From Sedimentibacter acidaminivorans (GTDB lineage Bacteria > Bacillota > Clostridia > Tissierellales > Sedimentibacteraceae), in contig NZ_JAGGKS010000004.1 in assembly GCF_017873955.1 (NCBI RefSeq), positions 124,001 to 188,000 of the forward strand: 64,000 bases of DNA. The letters are read 5' to 3'. Below the pieces are notes generated by a model, which was not told the origin of the DNA, ran no database searches, and was given only the letters and a program-made list of their open reading frames with translations. Position numbers and translations under genes: made by a program. This document shows, one piece after another, positions 39,375-47,340 of the stretch (positions within the stretch are counted from its first letter, which is position 1; each line of letters opens with the position of its first letter).

Positions 39375-40532
39375 TTACTCTTTTATCATTTCAACGATAC
39401 AGGCTGCTCCCATTCCTCCGCCTATGCACATGCTGACAAGACCATAACGACCATCAACAGTTTTTAAATAATTTAGCGCTTTACCAAGTAATATCGCACC
39501 TGTAGCTCCCAAAGGATGTCCTAATGCAAGCGCTCCACCTCTTGGATTTACCTTTTTCTTATCAAGATTGAGTTCATCTATGGTTGCAATTGCCTGAGAT
39601 GCAAAGGCTTCATTCAACTCAATAACATCAATGTCATTTAAACTTAGACCAGATTTATCAATGACTTTTTCTATGGCGTAAATTGGTCCTAAACCCATAT
39701 ATGAGGGCTCTAGACCTTCAACGACAAAGGTTGTAAATTTAGCTATACCCTTAATACCTAATGACTGTGCTTTTTTTTTGGACATCAATACCACAAAAGA
39801 AGCACCGTCACTTCTCTGTGAGGAAGTAGCAGCAGTTACTAATCCATCGTCCTTAAAGCAAGGTTTCAACTTAGCTAAAGATTCCTTATTAGTTCCTTTT
39901 CGATAACATTCATCTCTTTTGAAAACTACTGCATTACCTTCTTTATCAAAACCTTTTACAGGAATAATCTCATCATCAAACAAACCATTTTCCACAGCTT
40001 CTGATGCTTTTGCATGACTTTCAACAGACATATGCTCCATTCTTTCTCTCGTTATTCCAAATTTTTCAGCAACATTTTCAGCAGTTATTCCCATGGGCAT
40101 ATAAATATCAGTATGGTCTAAAAGCCATGTATTTAAAAATTCAGAAGACTCTGAAAGAACAGGACAACTCATAGATTCCACTCCACCTGCAACAACAACA
40201 TCCTGCAAGCCGCTCATAATCATCGAAGCTCCTGTTGCAATCGACTGAATTCCAGATGCACAAAATCTATTAACTGTCTGACCAGGAACCTCTACTGGGA
40301 AACCTGCTCTTATAGTTAGGTTTCTCCCAGGATTCAAACCCATTTTTCCTTCTGGTATAGCACATCCTACAATAACATCATCAATATCGCTTAATTTTAA
40401 CTGAGGCACCCTTTCAACAACTCCCCTAAGTACCTCTGCTCCAAAATCTATAGGGTTTACTGTTGACAAAGATCCACGGCCTGCTTTTCCTATAGCCGAT
40501 CGGCCATAAGCTACTATTACGCAATTTTCCAT
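39375..40532 (-). CDS. Acetyl-CoA acetyltransferase (thiolase)
   Basis: Thiolase of about 385 residues from ATG 40530-40532 (GAAAGGAA before it; an in-frame ATG at 40571 has none). The nucleophile is Cys91 in NRFCASGIQS, and the two C-terminal active-site motifs are GHPLGATGA (His) and CIGGGMG (Cys). It cleaves 3-oxoacyl-CoA such as acetoacetyl-CoA with CoA. Next to the beta-keto acid cleavage enzyme and ptb/buk, it would turn acetoacetyl-CoA into acetyl-CoA. Confidence 0.94.
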   Translation of the reverse strand: MENCVIVAYGRSAIGKAGRGSLSTVNPIDFGAEVLRGVVERVPQLKLSDIDDVIVGCAIPEGKMGLNPGRNLTIRAGFPVEVPGQTVNRFCASGIQSIATGASMIMSGLQDVVVAGGVESMSCPVLSESSEFLNTWLLDHTDIYMPMGITAENVAEKFGITRERMEHMSVESHAKASEAVENGLFDDEIIPVKGFDKEGNAVVFKRDECYRKGTNKESLAKLKPCFKDDGLVTAATSSQRSDGASFVVLMSKKKAQSLGIKGIAKFTTFVVEGLEPSYMGLGPIYAIEKVIDKSGLSLNDIDVIELNEAFASQAIATIDELNLDKKKVNPRGGALALGHPLGATGAILLGKALNYLKTVDGRYGLVSMCIGGGMGAACIVEMIKE

Positions 40533-40603
40533 TTTAAAGATTCCTTTCTTAGTTAAATTGTTAATAATCATTTTTAGATTTGAAGATTAATCAACTTCAA
40601 ACC

Positions 40604-41506
40604 TTAACTTAGCATGGTGCATAAAAGTATTGAATATAACTTTTCATTCATGCTTGCACTCCTAGATGTTAGAACAATAGGAATATCCGCCCCAACAAGA
40701 CAACCTGCCATAATATTATCAGGATCCGCATTCCATATTTTACTCATCACGTTTCCAGTAACCATCTGTGGTACAAGTAGCATATCTACATCTCCAGCAT
40801 ATGGTGATTTATATCCTTTTATCTCTGCCGATTCACTACTAGTTGCTAAATCAAAAGATATGGGACCTTCAACAACACAATTTCCAAGCAAGCCTTTCAT
40901 AGACATTTCCTTAAGCTTCAAAGCATCAACAGTTTCAGGCATTTTTTCACTTACAGTCTCAACTGCACATAAAGCTCCCACAACAGGCTTATTATAACCT
41001 AATTTTATAAGGGCTTCCGTACATGACATAATAATCTTCTTCTTTTCCTCTAACGTTGGATATGGAATTACTGCGCAATCACTTATTGATAACAATTTAT
41101 GATATCCTTTAAGCTGCATAAATCCAAAATGTGTAATAAAACCATTTTTATTAAGTCCTGTTTCTTTATTAAGTATTGGTTTTAACAAGTCTTTGGTTTC
41201 TAACTTTCCTTTTATGATGAAGTCACCCTCACCCTTGTGGATTAACTTAACGGCTATCTCCGAAGGATTAATATCATTTTCACAATTTACAATTTTATAC
41301 TTCTTATCTAAATAATTCATTTTATGAAGCTTATTAATTATATCTTCTTGTACACCCACAAGTACCGGTGTAACAAAACCCTTTTCCTGAGCAAGAAATA
41401 CAGCTTCCAGGGCGTGCTCATCAGCAGCACCTGCTACAACAGCTCTTTTTATAGGACCATTTGAATTAATAAGCATATTCATCAGTTCATCAAAATTTTT
41501 ATACAT
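40604..41506 (-). CDS. ptb: Phosphate acyltransferase (phosphate butyryltransferase family)
   Basis: About 300 residues of the phosphate acetyl/butyryl transferase family, with SDCAVIPYPTLEEK and the C-terminal GADIPIVLTSRSAS typical of Ptb. Start at ATG 41504-41506 with AAGGTGA before it. It exchanges CoA for phosphate on a short acyl-CoA; butyrate kinase two genes upstream then yields ATP. Whether the acyl group is butyryl, acetyl or branched is not set by sequence. Confidence 0.9.
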   Translation of the reverse strand: MYKNFDELMNMLINSNGPIKRAVVAGAADEHALEAVFLAQEKGFVTPVLVGVQEDIINKLHKMNYLDKKYKIVNCENDINPSEIAVKLIHKGEGDFIIKGKLETKDLLKPILNKETGLNKNGFITHFGFMQLKGYHKLLSISDCAVIPYPTLEEKKKIIMSCTEALIKLGYNKPVVGALCAVETVSEKMPETVDALKLKEMSMKGLLGNCVVEGPISFDLATSSESAEIKGYKSPYAGDVDMLLVPQMVTGNVMSKIWNADPDNIMAGCLVGADIPIVLTSRSASMNEKLYSILLCTMLS

Positions 41507-41516
41507 GCTGTTCACC

Positions 41517-42353
41517 TTAATTCTTCTTTATACCAAGTATTTGCCTTGCTTCATCAGGTGTAGCTGGTTCTTTTCCAAATTCCTTAATTACTCTTGCAGC
41601 TCTTTCTACAAACTCAACATTAGTACCAAGTCTATCCTTGCTATAATAAACATTATCCTCTAGTCCAACCCTAATATGTCCTCCTAATGCCAAAGTGGCA
41701 TACATAATAGGTAAATGCTGTTTTCCTAGACCAAAAGCAGACCAAGTAGCATTTTCAGGAAGCATATCACAGAGGAAATGTAAGTTTTTAACGGATGCCT
41801 CCATACCTCCACCTACTCCAAGTACAAACTGATAATGACATGGAGTAATGAGAACTTCCTTTTTAACATAATACTTAACAATATTCATAAATCCTGAATC
41901 AAATATTTCAAGTTCAGGCTTAATGCCAAGCTCTTTCATCTTAAGTCCTAATGACTTAAGAAACTGTGGGGCATTATCAAATATACCAAAAGGCATCCAG
42001 TTGAAAGAACCCGCATCAAAGGAAGCCATCTCAGGCATAACATAAGGTAAATGTGCCATTCTTTCTTCATAGCTGGCCCTATTATCACCAGAAGTTGTAC
42101 AATTAATAACAACGTCACAATCTGTTCTTTGTTTAATTAGATCAACAGTTTTCTTGAATTTTTCTTTGTCCATGGTGCCCAAACCTTCTTCATCTCTCAT
42201 GTGAAGATGCACAACTGCAGCACCTGCCTTCCAACAATTATATGCATCCTCTGCAATTTCCTCTGGAGTAAGTGGTATTGCTGGGTTTAATTTCTTAGGT
42301 GTCATAGCCCCTGTTAAGGCAGCTGTTATTATAACTTTATTTTCTAATTCCAT
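41517..42353 (-). CDS. Beta-keto acid cleavage enzyme (BKACE, DUF849)
   Basis: A 278-residue zinc enzyme that transfers an acyl group from a beta-keto acid to acetyl-CoA, giving acetoacetate and a new acyl-CoA (Kce family; triacetate acetoacetate-lyase of phloroglucinol degradation is a member). Zinc ligands appear as His49 and His51 in VVHLHMRD and Glu232 in VGLEDN. PEMASFDAGSFN and the GVGGGMEAS loop are intact. Placed between buk and ptb with short gaps. The substrate is probably a 3-oxo or 3,5-dioxo acid from ring cleavage. Confidence 0.92.
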   Translation of the reverse strand: MELENKVIITAALTGAMTPKKLNPAIPLTPEEIAEDAYNCWKAGAAVVHLHMRDEEGLGTMDKEKFKKTVDLIKQRTDCDVVINCTTSGDNRASYEERMAHLPYVMPEMASFDAGSFNWMPFGIFDNAPQFLKSLGLKMKELGIKPELEIFDSGFMNIVKYYVKKEVLITPCHYQFVLGVGGGMEASVKNLHFLCDMLPENATWSAFGLGKQHLPIMYATLALGGHIRVGLEDNVYYSKDRLGTNVEFVERAARVIKEFGKEPATPDEARQILGIKKN

Positions 42354-42398
42354 TATTACCTCCTATTGTCTTCCATCTTAAAAAGTGTTGTTGCTTTC

Positions 42399-43523
42399 CT
42401 AAGCAAGTTCATTGGGATTACTAAATATATCTTCTATTGAGTTATATCCTCTTGGATAATATATATATGGGTGTACCTCTTCCTCATTATTAAGTATTCT
42501 AAGTCCCCCAGCTGCTAGTGCTTCCATTTCACGTTCACCTGGAATAATTGAAACTGGAGCAATAAAGGATACCTTTTCTTTAATCCAGTCAGTTATTCTT
42601 TCGCTATATGCAACACCACCAGTAAGTATAATCTGGTCAACTTTTCCGCCCCTAACAACTGAAAGTTGTCCTATACTTTTAGAAACACCATACGCCATAG
42701 CCTTTAGAATTAATTTTGCCTTTTCATCGCCTTCATCTATCATTTTTTCTACATCTCTAACATCTTGAGTGCCAAAATATGCAACCACACCAGATTGTCC
42801 ACAAAGATGCATCCTCATCTGCTGAAGAGTTTTGTTACTTTTATAGCAATAATCTACTAAGTATCTTGTTGGAATGGCTCCTGCCCTCTGAGGTGACATA
42901 GGACCTTCATCATCATATACCCAGTCGGCTATACGACCGTGATCATGAAAACCAAGAGTTATACCCCCACCAAGCTGTACTATAATTAGATTAAGATCTT
43001 TATATTCTTTACCGATTGATTCTGCATATGTTATTCCTGCCATCTTTGTATTAAGCAAATGTGCTATCGGCATGTTAATAATTTCAGGGATACCTGTAAT
43101 TTTTGCAATTTCATCTGCTGAATCTACACAGGTTGGATCATAAATAATTACAGGAACTCCAAGCCCTTTTACCAGCTTATCAGCAATTAAACATGATAAT
43201 GTCGATGCATGCTGCGCCTCAGGAGCATATGTAACAGATGCAATCATCAAATCATTTACTTCATATGCACCGTCATATGGAACTGAAGGTATAGTTCCTG
43301 CTCTTGAAACAACAATATCAAATTCAGAAGGATTAAGATTATTTTCTTCTAAGAACTCCTTGACTTGATTTGTTCGAAATTCAAGCTGATCCAATGTTTT
43401 TGGCATCTCTTTCAGTTGTTCTGCAGTTATTGTAAGTGAGATCTTGCTCATCATCTTATCGTCTTCAAAATAAGCTACCTTGGTTGAAGTAGAACCACAA
43501 TTTATAGTAAAAATTTTTTTCAT
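42399..43523 (-). CDS. buk: Butyrate kinase family protein
   Basis: ASKHA-fold acyl kinase of 374 residues, a little longer than standard Buk (about 355). INCGSTSTKVAYFED at the N-terminus is the phosphate loop; AHLLNTKMAG, LGGGITLGFHDHGRIAD and ILTGGVAYSERI are the other nucleotide and acyl motifs. It makes ATP from an acyl phosphate. ATG start behind AGGTGG. With Ptb it gives substrate-level ATP for the pathway. Confidence 0.92.
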   Translation of the reverse strand: MKKIFTINCGSTSTKVAYFEDDKMMSKISLTITAEQLKEMPKTLDQLEFRTNQVKEFLEENNLNPSEFDIVVSRAGTIPSVPYDGAYEVNDLMIASVTYAPEAQHASTLSCLIADKLVKGLGVPVIIYDPTCVDSADEIAKITGIPEIINMPIAHLLNTKMAGITYAESIGKEYKDLNLIIVQLGGGITLGFHDHGRIADWVYDDEGPMSPQRAGAIPTRYLVDYCYKSNKTLQQMRMHLCGQSGVVAYFGTQDVRDVEKMIDEGDEKAKLILKAMAYGVSKSIGQLSVVRGGKVDQIILTGGVAYSERITDWIKEKVSFIAPVSIIPGEREMEALAAGGLRILNNEEEVHPYIYYPRGYNSIEDIFSNPNELA

Positions 43524-43589
43524 TTTATATCACCACCTATTATTTAAAGCATGTGGAGAATTATTGAATTCTCCACGCAAATTTTAATG

Positions 43590-44480
43590 TTATCTTATTT
43601 TTCCCTTTAATGGTGGGTCGATTTTTCCTTCAAGTCCCAAATATTTAATCATTGATAAAAGTTCTGAATGAAGCTCATCAGCACAGAACATTCCAAATAA
43701 TTCAGTTCCAAATGCCATATCAAGATCATCTGCAATCCTTTTCTTCCAAGGTCTTCTTACTAACTGAGTAGTTAATCTTCTTGCCACTCTATTTTGAGCC
43801 ATAAGCATATCTGCAATTTCATAAGCTCTGTCCATAAGTTTTTCTCTTGGAACTATTTCAGATACCATCCCTAACCTTAAAAGGTCTTCTGGAGACATTT
43901 TATCACCAGTCATCAAATACCATGCAGCAAATCTTGGAGGCATAAGCTCCATAAAGCAGCTGTGTATTCCATCTCCTGGTACATTATTAGTTCCTGGCAA
44001 CATATGTGGATCAAGTACAACGATATCATCTGCTGCAATAGCTAAATCACACATCAATGCTAATTCAGTATGTCCACCAGATCCGCTTAATACACCCAAA
44101 GTTGGAACCTCAACATCTTGAATCATAGTTATAATCATACGACGTCCATCAACAAACATGTGATTGTATCTTGTTTGTCCAGGATCATCTCCCTCTGGAG
44201 CCCAGCTTGCAGCTTCAAAGTCAGTTACCCAGAGGTTACCTGTACCTGTAAATATTATCATTTCAGTTTCGCGGTCAGTACCGAGCATTCTCCACATCTT
44301 TCCAATAGCATCGTGCAATTCCATTGACCATATTAAAGGTCCTCCCTTGCAGTGCATACGGACTGTTACAACTCCGTCTTCTCTTCTTGTAATTATAAAA
44401 TGTTCTTTAAACATTTCTTGAATTTCTTCAAAACTTGGCCAATTTACATAGCCTGCATTAGTAATTCTTTCTGTTGACAT
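43590..44480 (-). CDS. Crotonase-fold beta-diketone hydrolase (6-oxocamphor hydrolase-like)
   Basis: A 296-residue crotonase-family protein. It aligns well with 6-oxocamphor hydrolase, which opens a cyclic 1,3-diketone by a retro-Claisen reaction with water. Residues matching that enzyme's active site are His56 (ELHDAIG), His137 (GGHTELALMCD), His159 (DPHML) and Asp170 (VPGDGIH). The oxyanion glycine loop usual for CoA-ester hydratases is GSGGHTE here, and there is no clear CoA-binding signature. ATG start behind GGAGG. It heads the ptb/buk cluster under the shared promoter motif. Alternative: a true enoyl-CoA hydratase, less likely. Confidence 0.82.
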   Translation of the reverse strand: MSTERITNAGYVNWPSFEEIQEMFKEHFIITRREDGVVTVRMHCKGGPLIWSMELHDAIGKMWRMLGTDRETEMIIFTGTGNLWVTDFEAASWAPEGDDPGQTRYNHMFVDGRRMIITMIQDVEVPTLGVLSGSGGHTELALMCDLAIAADDIVVLDPHMLPGTNNVPGDGIHSCFMELMPPRFAAWYLMTGDKMSPEDLLRLGMVSEIVPREKLMDRAYEIADMLMAQNRVARRLTTQLVRRPWKKRIADDLDMAFGTELFGMFCADELHSELLSMIKYLGLEGKIDPPLKGKIR

Positions 44481-44529
44481 ATTTTAACCTCCAAAATTTT
44501 AATCACAACAGTTTCTCTGTTATACAAAT

Positions 44530-44594
44530 ATTATAGAAAAATTATTGCGGATTGTACAATTCAAAATATGCATATAAAATTTCACATACTTTGT
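44530..44594 (-). promoter_or_regulatory. Promoter/operator module A (hydrolase gene)
   Basis: On the minus strand ATTGTACAATCC (44549-44560) is followed after 13 bases by TATAAT (44530-44535), about 50 bases before the hydrolase start. ATTGTACAAT is a perfect palindrome and contains a -35-like TTGTAC. An upstream block ACAAAGTATGTGAAATT (44578-44594) is shared with module B. Probable LysR-type control region. Confidence 0.7.
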
Positions 44595-44637
44595 TTTTCA
44601 ATATCATATTATTAATATTATAACGACTTTTAATAAA

Positions 44638-45918
44638 CTAAATTTCTTTTGGTTTATCGTTTAATAAAAGCATAGCAATTATTGATATCACTTCTATTCC
44701 CATAAATATAATATATGCACCGGTAAAAGATCCCGTAATACTAATAGCTACCGCTAATACTAAAAATGCCATGTTTCGAATTACACCCTGAATAGTATTC
44801 ATTACTGTAAATGCCATAGGAAACTCTCTTCTTCCAAATATAGTTGTAACCATAGATGGAGGAAAATTAGCGTTACCTCCTATAGCACCACCTATCATGA
44901 TAAGTGAAATATATAAACAAATTGTATTATCAATTAAATTAAACCCAATACCTACTATATACCAAACAGCGAAACACAATGATGCTGTTTTAGTACCCCA
45001 TTTTTGATCAACAACTCCCCAAGCGTAACTCCCTAATAGTCCTATTACCGCAGCTATTGTTAACATCATAATAGCTGTGTTAAGTTCATATCCTCTTTCC
45101 ATTAACCTTGGAACTAACTGCGACATAATACCAATAGTAACCATTCCATTAATGCCATACGCAATTGCCATTAACCAAGTTTCCTTTGTTTTAAAAACCT
45201 TCATATAAGTTAATTTATGTTCATAGTTTCCTATTATTTCTTCACTTACTTGATCAGAAGGCAAATTATCAGGTGTACACCCTGCTTCCTCAGGAGTTCC
45301 CTTCATGAATATCTTAGTAAATATAGCTAATAATATCATGATTATACCCATAATTGTAACTGACGTATTAATTCCTCCAAATGCAACTGCAAGAGCGTTT
45401 AACACGATAACTATTGTAGCAGATGCCATATTCATCCCCATAGTAGACCATCCAAGTGCCAATCCTTTAGTTCTTGGAAACCAGTTTGCCATGTATACGT
45501 TACCTGCTATATTACTAAAACCATTAATTAGTGAAACCATTAATGTTAATGAAATAGCATAAGTAGTAAGAGTATTGGCATTACCATACCAAATAGTAGC
45601 AAAACCTCCTAATACAAGACATAATATCGCTGTAAATTGTGCCCCTTTTTTAGCAGCCAACCATCCATAAAACATACATGAAATTAAGGCAATAATGCCT
45701 GCTGGTGTAGACATTGCTAAAATTTGATTATAATCCATACCATGTAGTTCACTTAGCCCTGGCACTAATACATTTAAACCATCCACAGTCATACCAGTCA
45801 TAAAGTAGTACAAAAATCCTACATAAATTATTACACCCCAACCTTTCTTACCAAAGTTATTACTTATTTTTTCAGTGCCTTTTTTATTATTTGAATTGTT
45901 TAAATTCTTTACAACCAT
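44638..45918 (-). CDS. MFS transporter (first of the cluster)
   Basis: Major facilitator of about 426 residues from ATG 45916-45918, which has GGAGG eight bases before it; a longer frame to 45960 lacks a site. Twelve helices, with the N-terminal signature DGLNVLVPGLSELHGM and a loop at the middle (TPEEAGCTPDNLPSDQ). It lies upstream of the hydrolase gene, separated by module A. Likely to import the ring substrate. Related to the monocarboxylate/oxalate group of MFS. Confidence 0.88.
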   Translation of the reverse strand: MVVKNLNNSNNKKGTEKISNNFGKKGWGVIIYVGFLYYFMTGMTVDGLNVLVPGLSELHGMDYNQILAMSTPAGIIALISCMFYGWLAAKKGAQFTAILCLVLGGFATIWYGNANTLTTYAISLTLMVSLINGFSNIAGNVYMANWFPRTKGLALGWSTMGMNMASATIVIVLNALAVAFGGINTSVTIMGIIMILLAIFTKIFMKGTPEEAGCTPDNLPSDQVSEEIIGNYEHKLTYMKVFKTKETWLMAIAYGINGMVTIGIMSQLVPRLMERGYELNTAIMMLTIAAVIGLLGSYAWGVVDQKWGTKTASLCFAVWYIVGIGFNLIDNTICLYISLIMIGGAIGGNANFPPSMVTTIFGRREFPMAFTVMNTIQGVIRNMAFLVLAVAISITGSFTGAYIIFMGIEVISIIAMLLLNDKPKEI

Positions 45919-46177
45919 ATTAACATCCTCCATTTTTATTAGATTGTATCCAATGGACACTTCAATTTTTAATTAAATTATTTACTACTTCTATATTTAT
46001 TTAAATCAATTGAAATTTTAATTTATTAGTTCTATTTAGTTTCTTCCCTTTAATAATATCTGCAGGGTATTGGAATAAGTTCATATTGATTTCATCAGTA
46101 AAACATGATAAAATGTTCTAAAATTAACAATATAATTATAAATTGTTAATTTACTACAATTATGAAAGGATTATACC

Positions 46178-47068
46178 ATGAATCTTGAGACTCTTCAGTA
46201 TTTTCAATATATTGCCAAATACAAGAATATCACTAAAGCTGCAAAACATTTTTTTATCAGTCAGTCTACTTTAAGTCGCCAAATAATGGCCCTTGAAAGT
46301 GAGCTTGATACCCAACTTTTCATAAGAAATAATAAAAATATAGAGCTAACTGATGCGGGTAAGGTATTCAATAAGGACTGTGATTTATTTATTAAACACA
46401 TGCAGGTCATAACGGAAAATGTACAAGCTGCATCCCAAGGAAATGTTGGAACCCTTAGAATTACATCACCAGGTGATTTATGTAAAACGTTTTATGATTC
46501 TTTAATCTTATTTCAGGAAAGATTTCCATCTGTTCAACTGGTTGTTGAAGCTTATGATTTCAATGAAATTCCCACTGCCATTCAATATGGTGTATATAAT
46601 ATTGGATTTACTTTTGATTTTGCTACCACAACATATGAAGACGAAATTGAAAGCATTCCTATAGGGACGGATGTATTTTCCTTGGCTGTATCATCTAAGT
46701 TATTCCCTAATCCATCCATTGACTCAATATCAGAAATTGTAAAATCATTGCCCATGGTTTTGCCTTATTACACAGAACCTCCTTTTTTAAAACGCATAAT
46801 ACATGAACTTCAACATTATTCAGGAGTAAAGAAAATCAAAACAAACTACGTTAATACTACAGACTCCGTTATGCTTGATGTTTCATTAGGCTTAGGCTTT
46901 AGCATCATTCCAACTTGTGTATCAATATCTAAAAGTGGTATGGAAAACATCTCATATATACAGCTTGATAACTTTGCAAATGGCACTATTGTTATGCTTT
47001 ATAAGAAATCAATGACTTCCGGATTACTAAATAGCTTTGTGGATATTGTCAAAGAGCTTAGCATGTAA
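46178..47068 (+). CDS. LysR-type transcriptional regulator
   Basis: A 296-residue LysR-family regulator. The N-terminal helix-turn-helix is seen in KNITKAAKHFFISQSTLSRQIMALE (by its residues at 16-40), followed by the effector-binding domain (LRITSPGDLCKTF onward). ATG start behind AAAGGA. It is divergent from the transporter and hydrolase series and lies next to promoter module B. It is the natural candidate to bind the shared ATTRTACAATCC sites, with a pathway intermediate as inducer. Confidence 0.93.
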   Translation: MNLETLQYFQYIAKYKNITKAAKHFFISQSTLSRQIMALESELDTQLFIRNNKNIELTDAGKVFNKDCDLFIKHMQVITENVQAASQGNVGTLRITSPGDLCKTFYDSLILFQERFPSVQLVVEAYDFNEIPTAIQYGVYNIGFTFDFATTTYEDEIESIPIGTDVFSLAVSSKLFPNPSIDSISEIVKSLPMVLPYYTEPPFLKRIIHELQHYSGVKKIKTNYVNTTDSVMLDVSLGLGFSIIPTCVSISKSGMENISYIQLDNFANGTIVMLYKKSMTSGLLNSFVDIVKELSM

Positions 47069-47076
47069 TAATAAAT

Positions 47077-47157
47077 TTATTCTTTAAATATTTCATGAAT
47101 TTCTTCTAAATTTGACCATTTTACATATCTTTCATTAGTAATTCTTTCTTTTAACAT
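47077..47157 (-). pseudogene. Truncated duplicate of the beta-diketone hydrolase gene (5' end only)
   Basis: A 26-codon frame on the minus strand starts ATG at 47155-47157 and ends TAA at 47077-47079, nine bases from the LysR stop. It is about 16/26 identical to the first 26 residues of the hydrolase at 43590-44480 (shared ERITN, YV, W, EEI, FKE). The matching continues upstream into the promoter region. This is a remnant of a duplicated gene whose body has been lost. Confidence 0.82.
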
Positions 47158-47205
47158 ATTATCCTCACAAATATTAATTAAAACAGCTGTTTTTAATATA
47201 TCAAT

Positions 47206-47270
47206 ATTATAAAAACGTTTTTATGGATTGTACAATTCAAATTATGCATAGTGAATTTCAAATACTTTGT
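47206..47270 (-). promoter_or_regulatory. Promoter/operator module B (in front of the hydrolase remnant, divergent from htpG)
   Basis: ATTGTACAATCC (47225-47236, minus strand), 13 bases, TATAAT (47206-47211): same order and spacing as module A. The upstream block ACAAAGTATTTGAAATT (47254-47270) differs from module A at one base. On the plus strand a possible htpG promoter overlaps its far side (TTTATT 47271-47276, 17 bases, TATAAT 47294-47299), so this operator may also act on htpG. Confidence 0.7.
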
Positions 47271-47340
47271 TTTATTTATGTCGTATTATTTGCTATAATA
47301 ATATAGTTGATAAAGAATCTAAAAAGCGAGGTAAAATTAT

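Noticed and set aside
43590-44480. Ordinary enoyl-CoA hydratase of fatty-acid oxidation
   Set aside because: The residues at the active-site positions are those of 6-oxocamphor hydrolase (three His and an Asp), and no acyl-CoA dehydrogenase or 3-hydroxyacyl-CoA dehydrogenase is near.
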